A DNA stretch of 64,000 nucleotides from Hormiphora californensis (taxonomy: Eukaryota > Ctenophora > Tentaculata > Cydippida > Pleurobrachiidae): the NCBI GenBank assembly GCA_020137815.1, contig CM035358.1:4361614-4425613 (forward strand), written 5' to 3'. A program made the position numbers and the translations under genes. This document shows, piece after piece, positions 45,101-64,000 of this stretch; positions within the stretch are counted from its first letter, which is position 1; each line of letters starts with the position of its first letter. Under the pieces are notes generated by a model. It saw nothing but the letters and a program-made list of their open reading frames with translations, was not told where the DNA came from and searched no databases.

Positions 45101-45252
45101 CTCTCGAATACCCTTGAGCTAAGACCAGCACAATCATGGTGGAACCACCTATTGCACCTATCACAAGCAATGGAGGGCAGGTATGGCTCACAGAATTCAG
45201 CATTGCATTGATGACAAGTAGAACTTTCTTCGGACTCAGCTACGCCAGCCAT
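42139..45252 (-). CDS. PHD-SAP reverse transcriptase of the second PHD-RT element (uninterrupted)
   Basis: 1037 aa without a break. Residues about 10-65 form a PHD finger (CHQC ... CDRC, HHDC ... CRCC), followed by a SAP-like helix pair (LTVEQMKAELRSRG). Then come SGGPSGADSD, RLIPLSKK, RPIGVGEVLRRL, motif A VDASNAFNALNR, motif B EGTTQGDSTAMGMYS and catalytic YADD. The C-terminal third has CCCGEKNTIEHALSCKKGG, RHNRVRDYIAG and ARLDISTRDFW ... FFDVRV, resembling the Cys/His knuckle plus restriction-like endonuclease of R2-group retrotransposons (inference). It would copy RNA at a nicked target and integrate it. ATG 45252 follows in-frame 18-bp repeats; no earlier ATG exists in that frame. All catalytic Asp residues are present, so this copy may be active. 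It runs divergently from TAPT1, 378 bp apart. Confidence 0.88.
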   Translation of the reverse strand: MAGVAESEESSTCHQCNAEFCEPYLPSIACDRCNRWFHHDCAGLSSRVFERLSKDSSRKFYCRCCKGQNLTVEQMKAELRSRGECYKKCKKKNDYVELLMEVQRTGDNEVAEKRGISTEEVEVQKIHKEVSFFRKNIFAIPKGPAGKAFLEEATKLINAFNGNTAIMPVSLTLLMIMFPLLLQKPSTNSKAKDHAVALERRMILWQDNNYGGLLKECREIQARFCSRKKSANNSTKAFSRLMLQGRVGAALRVIRNGDVAPVPITPEVTEKLKKKHPKAAEDPAIGEPSAKLHGPPTPGKEFAFTEISAEQVLKAANFLQGSGGPSGADSDLWKQMLLSKQFGTKPYALAEAVAALARKLATEQVTPRYLEAFTASRLIPLSKKENGIRPIGVGEVLRRLVGKVVTRTLKEDIISVTAPLQLCGGMRSGVEAAIHAARKSFESEKVECVLMVDASNAFNALNRKAALSNMKHVCPEFHQYLANTYGIPANLFVTDGDNHEVLQSREGTTQGDSTAMGMYSCSLMPFVNTLDQLEEVLTIFYADDGTGAGKLEKVSQWWESVKASGPAFGYYPDPGKSWLVVKKGLEEKGRQLFPDVNVTSRGHRYLGSFIGSEEGKEAFVKEEMKKWLDDIDSMCEIAKIEPQLAHSAYVIGVSKEWSFLTRTTPGISCYLQEIEDAIFHKLLPAITGQPFIDDNLRNIMALPARLGGLGIDNPVIMADLEYANSVAVTSKLCEAIVKQKKEYKQKPEEQREVLASIKKIKNDLLKSMAEKIKQKLSPKEQRNLDWISEKGASSFLTCLPLEKLRFHLTRQEFHDAMSVRYNMPIVGDPRPETCCCGEKNTIEHALSCKKGGYVSLRHNRVRDYIAGELDRVCYNTQIEPRLLSTNGRDLPEGTITDDHARLDISTRDFWTPMDKAFFDVRVLNSQATSNAAQSIPQTFIKHEKEKKTGYNHRVLEVDGGAFTPLVMATTGGLGREFSRFVKHLAEKKSDKSGNRYEECVRYIRLRLSFSMVRSVTLSLRGFRGRLREDTTEDLYLM

Positions 45253-45257
45253 ACTTT

Positions 45258-45362
45258 CACCAACTTCACTCCGTTCACCAACTTCACTCCGTTCACCAAC
45301 TTCACTCCGTTCACCAACTTCACTCCATTCACCAACTTCACTCCGTTCACCAACTTCACTCC
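45258..45362 (-). repeat. 18-bp tandem repeat upstream of the RT start
   Basis: Six copies of TTCACCAACTTCACTCCG (+ strand). On the - strand they are in frame with the RT and would read Ser-Glu-Val-Gly-Glu-Arg, but the only ATG is downstream. A 5'-leader repeat of the element is the simplest reading. Confidence 0.9.
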
Positions 45363-45630
45363 GTTTTTGAAAAACTGTTTTGCTCTTTTTTTAAATTTCT
45401 GTGCAAGTTTTTAGAAATTTGCTTGAAGATTTTCAATTTTGTATCTTAAGGCAAAATCATCTTATACTCCTTTAAATCTCATTCGGAAAATGTGCCATTG
45501 ATATACTTGGCATTTTCTACCTTCGTTACTTACCGTGAAATCAGTTGCCACCTTCGAGATGGCCCCTATCATTCCTCCGTGCGGTCGGTAAGAACTCACC
45601 AGTCACCGCCTCCTAGATGATGTGAGTTAG

Positions 45631-57672
<12,042 letters not shown>

Positions 57673-58564
57673 GGGAGAGAGCTCAGAGCACAGAGAAAAG
57701 ATAGATGAAGAGAGATAAAGAAAAAGAGGTAGAGATGAGGAAGAGAGAGAGATAGGGAAAGAAAGAGAGAGATAGGGAAAGAAAGAAAGAGAGAGCGATA
57801 TAATACAGTCGGACCCCGGTAAATCGATGTCCGGTAACTCGGGGTCCGACTGTATACCGAGTGGGCTGTTTTTAACTTATGTCGGGCTAAAAGATAACTA
57901 ATTACCTATTACTAATTATTTCTACCAGTATCTTCTGCTGTTCTATACTTATTCAGGTTTTTAGTCTTGGAGTTGTTCTTTTCACTCCTAGAACATGTCG
58001 CCCGGAGTTTTCTATTCTGCACAAAAAGGAAAAGCTTGGATTTGCACAATTTGAAGGTTTTTGACGAGTTTGAGACCAGATATATATATTAGTACCTGTG
58101 TGTCTTGACCGTTACAAAAAGTTTTTGTTGACGAAAAGTTGTTGTTTCAGGAATTGGTTGTGTTCGTGAAAGTTATTTATGTTTTACCCTCTTTTTTTTC
58201 TTGTAAATAATTATAACATTGTTCACGTGTGCGACAAGCTCTTTTTTGTTTTTTTTGCAACTTTTATAATAAAAATTAGATTCAATTGGTATATATATTG
58301 ACTCGCAGGCTGATTATATGATAGACCTGCGTTATAGAGAGAAATGCTTTTTTTACAAGAAAATAGGGTCAGAATTTAATATATTTCTCTCTGATTTTGT
58401 TCTGTATACTATACTACATCAGTGCTAACTATTTGAAGTATACGGTATACTGTATACCTTCTTTATATTACAGGTGTTTTATCCCCCAATTAACTCCATG
58501 CCCAATTAACTCCATGCCCAATTAACTCCACATCCAATTAACCCAATTAACTGTTATTAGGGAG
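57673..58564. other. TAPT1 3' flank and region before the PBX exons
   Basis: GA-rich tract at 57673-57795, the small CAGTCGGACCCC MITE at 57805-57854, AT-rich DNA with AATAAT/ATAAAA sequence near 58265, then CCAATTAACTCCATGCC-type tandem repeats at 58485-58550. An early PBX exon may lie here but none is supported. Confidence 0.5.
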
Positions 58565-60764
58565 ATGGGTAGTGATGCTAGGACGATTCAGCAACGGAAT
58601 AGGGAGGTTGAGCAGCAGATATTAGCCATTGATAAAGCTGATGAGAGCATACACAGGTAATGATTAATGAACTGAACGCCTACACAGGTATAACTGAACT
58701 GTGTCCTATTTTTCGAGAGGGATCCATCAGAATATAATGCGAAGAAAAACTTCTGGATTTCCATCTTGGGCCCACTTTAGTCTCTTTTGAATGTGATATC
58801 ATTGATAATTGTACTGTTAGTTTGCAGTTTCACACAGAGATGGAGATAGGAAGTGTATGATCCAGTTCCTATCTGTACACTAGTCTAGATCATGGTGACG
58901 TCATGTTATCTTATCTCGAGATAAGTGACGTCACAACGATCCAGTTCCTACCTGCCTACGTCACTACTAACTGTGTTTAACATTCTTATCTCCATCCAGG
59001 ATACTAGAAGATGAGATATTAGCATTCCCTAATAAGCAGATCTTGATAGATTTGTTAAAAGAAACGGGAGAGAATCCTCCCTTTTCACCTTTACCTCCCT
59101 TTGAACACGGTAATTACTAACTTTGGTACATATAATAAATACTTGATCCACTCACAGTATTTTATCTTGAATATATATTGAATCTACTAATATACCACTC
59201 ATGTACTGCAGTGCCACCGTTGCTTGTACATAGTATGACACCACTCACACATAAAGACTGATGGGGGCAGACAAACATATTATGCCAGTTCTGGTATAAC
59301 CACTTTGTTGTCATGGACGTCACGGACAGGTGTAGATTGTAGTCAGGAACCGACCGAATCAGGAAATACTAGTCCCTGATTGGCTGATATTGGCTAATAA
59401 CCAGTCACGTGACCTAAATTACGAGTTCTGATTGGTTGTTTACTTGTGTCGGGCAGGTGTAGATTGTAGTGCAAGCAATACCGTCCTAACTCCTAGGGGG
59501 TGGGGTTAGTAAAATAACGCTATAAAATTTCTCTCTCTATACATGTAAAGTATTTGTATAGTAAGATGTATAGTAAGATAGAGTATTGTGTTCATTGCCA
59601 AGAATGAATGATAAAAGGCTCCCAAGGCTATTGTGTGTGTAACGACTAGTTCCTTCCGCTATACTTCAGGGCACACTGCACACACACGACTATTGCCTAA
59701 CTGCTATGTTTTTGTTTACTTTAGTTAACTCGTAAAGCATGGCTCGTCCCCTCCTGGCAAGTGGCATATACCCACACTCCACAGATCTTGTTACAGAATA
59801 CAGGCCAACACTTGCCTTGGTACAAAACACAGGCCAATACTTACCTGCCCTCTCTGAATCGGGTCGACTTCACTGTGTAGCTTGCACAAAAATACAGTCA
59901 TGATGAATTATGCCAAGCCTTGTGTGGCTCACACCGTCATTTTATGAATGTGAGGGTTCGGCAGATCAAGACAAACCAACATGAACATCGAATTATTGCT
60001 TACAAAGAATATTGCACTGGCAAAATGTATGTTTTAGCTCACCACTTTCTGCTCCCTTCCCCTAACACAGTGGTCTAACATCTAACTCCCCTATGATACA
60101 GACACCAACACAGACAATTAAAATGTTCTTACATCTAACACAGTGTTCTAACATCTAACACAGTGTTCTAACATCTAACTCTCCCCTATAATACAGAAGA
60201 ACAGATGGCCCAGTATGATAGTATCCTAGCAAATGAAGGAATCACGCGGCCTGAAATTACATTCCCTAACGTGAGTAGTATAGGGCGGTCATATATCCTC
60301 CCGTAATATTCCAGTGTGAAGAATGTTGGCATCTATTCAAACTCTCTCGATCATACTTCTCTCAGCTAATCCCCGGAGCTAATCTCACTTTCCCTGTAGG
60401 TTAGGAGAGTTAGTTATCTACCCCCTTCCCCAGCCACCCCCACCCCCCGGAGCTAACACCCTTTCCCTGTAGGTGGGAGAGTTCGTTATCTACCCCCTCT
60501 CTCCCCCAGCTACCCCCCCCCCCCCCCCTTGCCAAGCTAACCCGCCCCAAGCTAACCCCCTCCCCTATGTAGGTGGGAGAGTTAGTAAGTGACCAGGAGG
60601 AGTATTGTACTAAAATAGCTCATTTAAGGGCCATCTACCTAGAGGAGATGTCGGCATACGAAAAGGTGAATGGGTGGATATTAGCAGAAGTATATTTTGC
60701 CTAAATTGTCACAATTTGCGAAGCCTTGTTACATTATTCTCTCTCTCTCTCCCTTCCTCCCTCT

Positions 60765-60816
<52 letters not shown>

Positions 60817-61507
60817 TTTTTTCTCTCTGTCATTCTGTCAGTACGCGTGTAATGACAAATAAGGAAACGACCAACCGCAAAGTCGATAAAAACTCCGCCC
60901 ATTAACGTACTTAATAGACACTGTTTAGTCTCAGTTAGCTGAAGTGCAAGAAATAACTACTATCTTCTCTCTTCTCGATCTCCCTCTCTCGATGCGATCT
61001 CCCTCTCTCGATCTCCCTCTATATCTCTCCCTCTCTATCGCTCTCTTCATACCATTCTTTCTCTATATCGCTCTCTCTCTCTGCCACCCTTTAGCTCTCT
61101 CTCTCTCTCCGTGTATTTGTGTCTCTCCTTCCATCTATTATATCCCTCTATTATATCCCTCTATATATCATTGATCTCCTTTTTATTAGTCCATAAAAGG
61201 CATAACACTCCATAACATTCACAGGCATGCCAAGACTTTAAGGAACCTGTCCTTTCTATACTTGAAGGACAGTCAACACTTCGCCGCGTCACTGACAGGG
61301 AAAAAGATCTCGTGTTGGCGTCCATTGATCAGCGCTTTTTAGGTCCGTACACAAACACATATTATGCAAAGGGCTGAATATTTTACACCCACCCCTTATC
61401 ATATCCCGTTCTCTCATCCCTATATGTTTCTCAGGTATTCAATTACAGATTAAAGAATCGATATGTCAAGCTGTCATAGTTCTGAAGACAAAGATCTTTG
61501 AGACACG
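58565..61507 (+). CDS. PBX: PBX-type TALE homeodomain protein, PBC-domain exons (3' end missing)
   Basis: Six exons in continuous phase: 58565-58656, 59000-59109, 60197-60270, 60573-60665, 61225-61342, 61435-61507. Together they encode a PBC domain: an N-terminal half ending PFSPLPPFEH, then a linker QYDSILANEGITRPE (compare the LDNMLLAEGV region of PBX) and the second half with AHLRAIYLEEMSAYEKAC, QSTLRRVTDREKDLVL and IQLQIKESICQAVIVLKTK. PBX proteins are Hox and MEIS cofactors that enter the nucleus with MEIS through this domain. The last exon ends in Thr plus two bases where PBX continues into the Arg-rich start of the homeodomain; no homeobox was found up to 64000, so it lies downstream. 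The first exon may be internal with an acceptor at 58560. The sequence is divergent. Confidence 0.8.
59343..59448 (+). mobile_element. ~108-bp MITE in a PBX intron
   Basis: CAGGAACCGACCGAATCAGG start and GATTGGTTGTTTACTTGTGT near the end match the family at 2824 and 5572. The right terminus is altered (GTCGGG). A 17-bp direct repeat CAGGTGTAGATTGTAGT flanks it (59328-59344 and 59454-59470). Confidence 0.8.
60062..60196 (+). repeat. Duplicated acceptor region of a PBX exon (60197)
   Basis: CTAACATCTAACTCCCCTATGATACAG-like sequence ends with AG at 60100-60101 and again, with small changes, at 60195-60196. ACATCTAACACAGTGTTCTA is additionally tandemly repeated between them. Confidence 0.85.
60391..60580 (+). 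repeat. Triplicated acceptor region of a PBX exon (60573)
   Basis: TCCCTGTAGGTTAGGAGAGT (AG 60398), TCCCTGTAGGTGGGAGAGTT (AG 60471) and the functional CCTATGTAGGTGGGAGAGTT (AG 60571). The middle copy would run into a TAA. A poly-C tract separates them. Confidence 0.9.
60738..60832 (+). repeat. (CT)n microsatellite in a PBX intron
   Basis: CT repeats with CCCTCTTTTTT interruptions. Confidence 0.93.
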
Positions 61508-62138
61508 GTCAGTTCTAAAAAACTGGAACTTTAATTTCGTTTCGACATTTGAATTCGTTCACTCTCTCGCTGATCAATTTATTCCGACCCTTGAATTATG
61601 CAACAAACCGCACACGGGGCGCGCATCTCTGGAACGCGCGCATTTGAATGTCTCCGTTCCAAAGAAAGTACACTTTTTAGCATCGGCCTTGTGCGCGTCC
61701 CGTACCCAGAGCCTCTTTGACGATGTGTCCTGGAGAGGGCGTGGGAAATTTTCTTGATCTGTCTGGCCAATGCTCTGACAGATCTTGATTTGTGATCAGG
61801 CTCGTAATTACTTGCTCTGTCGAACCCTCACAGAGCATAGTATGATTTACTCAATTAATTTAAGGTCCCAACTCCCACAAACTGAGATGTCCCGTATAAG
61901 TATACCAATCATTTATTTCCCACTAGTCAATGTAATTTGGCCTTCGGCCGAAAAGGGCCGGGCCCGTCGCTCATTCTCTCTGTCTCTGTCTGTCTCTCTG
62001 TGTCTCTCTTTCTCTCTCTGTCTTCGCCAATTTTCTACTCTATATGGGGATCTCATCACGCACAGTGGACTACTGGGTGAAATGTGGGATCTGATACTCA
62101 CTGGGATGATCTGATCCTCAGTGGATCTGATCCTCAGT
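61508..62138. other. PBX intron without a further exon seen
   Basis: No homeobox or other exon was found. A hairpin GATCTGTC/GACAGATC lies at about 61757-61785. GATCTGATCCTCAGTGG-type repeats begin at about 62105. Confidence 0.45.
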
Positions 62139-62690
62139 GGAGAGGTGGTGAGGGAGTGCGGCCAGTGCGGGTGGTGCTGAGGAACAGAGAGATTGCTAGG
62201 ACTATTTTGGGGAAATCAGCGACGCTTAAGGACTCTGACCAGTATCAGTCAGTGTTTGTTGCACCGGACAGATCAGTAGAAGAGAGAGCAGAGAGAAAAG
62301 AATTAGTTACTAAACTGAGAGAGAGAAGAGAAAACGAACCTGATAAAGTGTGGAGGATTAGAAGAGGCTCTATTGTAGAGAGTGAGACGTGAGAAGTGAT
62401 GCGAGAGATTAGAGAGATAGAAATTAATGAGTTAACTTTTTGAGATACGAATTTATTTTATGTTTTATAATTTTGTTATGGTTTTCAGTTTTGTAAAGAC
62501 ATAGTGCGGACCAGGGTGGGGTAACAGGTTCAAAGCACACATAAGACCTTACCGTCTTCGTGCTGACGACCCTGTTACGCCACCCTGAATCCTCACTCAG
62601 TTTGGTCTGTGTGGCTGGTTTGCTTCCTATTATATGTTTATTTCGGCGCAATGCCACTGCCAGCGGCAGTTTTGATTGATTGATTGATTG
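62139..62690 (+). mobile_element. Truncated LINE: end of ORF1 joined to a 3' tail
   Basis: The frame to TGA at 62390 reads VRPVRVVLRNREIARTIL ... VFVAPDRSVEERAERK ... IRRGSIV, a C-terminal ORF1 signature common in invertebrate LINEs. About 280 bp of 3' untranslated DNA follow and end in GATTGATTGATTGATTG, a LINE-type tail. ORF2 is missing. AGTGG at 62134-62138 and 62691-62695 suggests a 5-bp duplication within the GATCTGATCCTCAGTGG minisatellite (about 62105-62138 and 62691-62800). Confidence 0.7.
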
Positions 62691-62916
62691 AGTGGGGTGA
62701 TCTGATCATGGGTGGGGTGATCTGATCCTCAATGGGATGATTTGATCATGGGTGGGGGGATCTGATCCTCAGTGGGGTGATCTAATCATGCATGTTGGGT
62801 GATGTGATCTGTTCTTGATGACGACGATTTAGGGACCACCAAACATGCAGAGAATTAAACATTAAACGAGAATTAAACAAATAAAGATCAAAACACTTGT
62901 ACTGTGTTGCTAGATC

Positions 62917-62960
62917 CTAGACACGCACACCCACATACACACCCACACATACACACACAC

Positions 62961-63003
<43 letters not shown>
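62917..63003 (+). repeat. (CA)n microsatellite
   Basis: ACAC repeats with CCACA and CGCA interruptions. Confidence 0.93.
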
Positions 63004-63007
<4 letters not shown>

Positions 63008-63134
63008 AAAGCACGCAGACGCATACTCGCTCACACTCCTACACGTTCAATCGCATAAACGGCATACACTCCAACCGCTGACACATCACCGAAGAGTTCT
63101 TGCAGACAGACCGAGAGGATGCACCTGTTCTGCA

Positions 63135-63286
63135 CATCTTCACCAAACATGACTAATAGCGTCAGTGGAATGGCTCTTCACCGGGCATGGCATGGCGCCA
63201 GTGGGGCCGGCATCTTCACCAAACATGACTAATAGCGTCAGTGGAATGGCTCTTCACCGGGCATGGCATGGCGCCAGTGGGGCCGG
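63135..63286 (+). repeat. Two perfect 76-bp tandem copies
   Basis: CATCTTCACCAAACATGACT ... GCGCCAGTGGGGCCGG at 63135-63210 is repeated exactly at 63211-63286. Confidence 0.95.
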
Positions 63287-63333
63287 CATTGTTGTTGTGT
63301 TGTGTAAAAGACATCAAGGTAGATGCGTGGTTT

Positions 63334-63999
63334 TCATTGAGATGGGATAGTTTGTCGAGGTTGGGTCTTAACATGCGCCGTGTTCCAAGTCGGGGCAGGA
63401 TGCCTGATTTTGTTTGCTTTGCGTAGGAATACTGCAGTTTCCCAGGGGTGGTCCTTGAAGAGGCTTCTCATCCGAACCGCATGTAGCTGTGGCTTATTTG
63501 TAGACAGATGCTGTTTCCTGATGTCGTCGTACCCTGGGCAATGCAATAATACATGTTCCTCGTCCTCCGTGATTGTCTCGTGTGAGGGAAGTTGAGAGAT
63601 TAGCAGGAAAGTAAGGTGATCCTCTGTGGTGCAGATAGGACAGGCTCTTTTCTTTATCAGTGTGTCCTCCGTCCTTGTACTTTCTCTGTATTTTTGTTGC
63701 CTTCCCACTTCGATGTTGAATCGATGAGCACTGCATCTCAATCTTGCTATCCATTTAGATAGGTCACGTTCGAGGTCAAGATATTCTTCTTGATAGAATG
63801 ATGTTTTCACCACATTGTAAAACTCCATCTTCTTGTTAGTAGTGCGATCCCTGTTCCAAGTGGTGGTGAACGTGTCTTCCTTGTTGAGACGGCTCATGGC
63901 TAGTACTTGTGTGACCCAGTCAAGCTCCAGTATTTCTTGCTCCTTCAGAGCATAAACCACTAACGGGGTGGGAGTATCATGGGTGTCACGATTTTCCAT
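63334..63999 (-). pseudogene. C-terminal part of a LINE ORF2 (runs off the window end)
   Basis: About 221 codons open to the window edge on the - strand. The end has LRCSAHRFNIEVGR, CPICTTEDH and DEEHVLLHCPGYDDIR, the Cys/His cluster that closes many invertebrate LINE ORF2 proteins after RT. No RT motifs are inside the window, so function cannot be judged; it may belong to a complete element beyond 64000. Confidence 0.65.
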
Positions 64000-64000
64000 G

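Overview
This is animal nuclear DNA. Genes are split by GT-AG introns with continuous reading phase, two tRNA genes have internal promoters, and the recognisable proteins are metazoan: a DEG/ENaC channel, an RGS22-like protein, a class A GPCR, TAPT1 and a PBX-type TALE factor. The density of retroelements, MITEs and foldback repeats suits a marine invertebrate. The phylum cannot be fixed from the sequence, and the PBX and TAPT1 copies are quite divergent.

Layout. 0-7 kb: the 3' part of a DEG/ENaC channel gene, a five-exon gene of unknown function and a small membrane-protein gene, all on the + strand. 7.7-22.7 kb: a nested stack of transposons. A ~222-bp MITE carrying CCCTAA-like repeats holds a PHD-finger reverse-transcriptase element on the - strand. 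That element was then hit by an 8.7-kb Ty3/gypsy LTR retrotransposon (near-identical LTRs), a 2.3-kb foldback element with a minisatellite core, and a 285-bp hAT-type MITE. Every layer has its own direct flanking repeat, and the four pieces of the RT frame add up to an exact multiple of three. 22.7-31 kb: foldback repeats, two tRNA-Ser(GCT) genes and the RGS22-like gene (-). 31-39.8 kb: gene-poor DNA with hairpins and MITEs. 39.8-40.8 kb: a GPCR with an in-frame TAG before TM1. 41.3-45.3 kb: a MITE pair and a second, uninterrupted PHD-RT element (-). 45.6-57.7 kb: a complete ten-exon TAPT1 gene (+). 58.6-61.5 kb: PBC-domain exons of a PBX gene (+), with the homeobox outside the window or not found. 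62.1-64 kb: LINE fragments.

The host genes do not look like one pathway; this is an ordinary mixed neighbourhood. The main oddity is recurrent: in three host genes the exon-intron junction itself (splice site plus a few exon bases) has been tandemly duplicated into the intron, leaving rows of decoy splice sites. The second theme is the number of inverted-repeat (foldback) elements of every size, including a 125-bp near-perfect palindrome, a ~1-kb foldback in a TAPT1 intron and an element with three stem-loops sharing the same loop.
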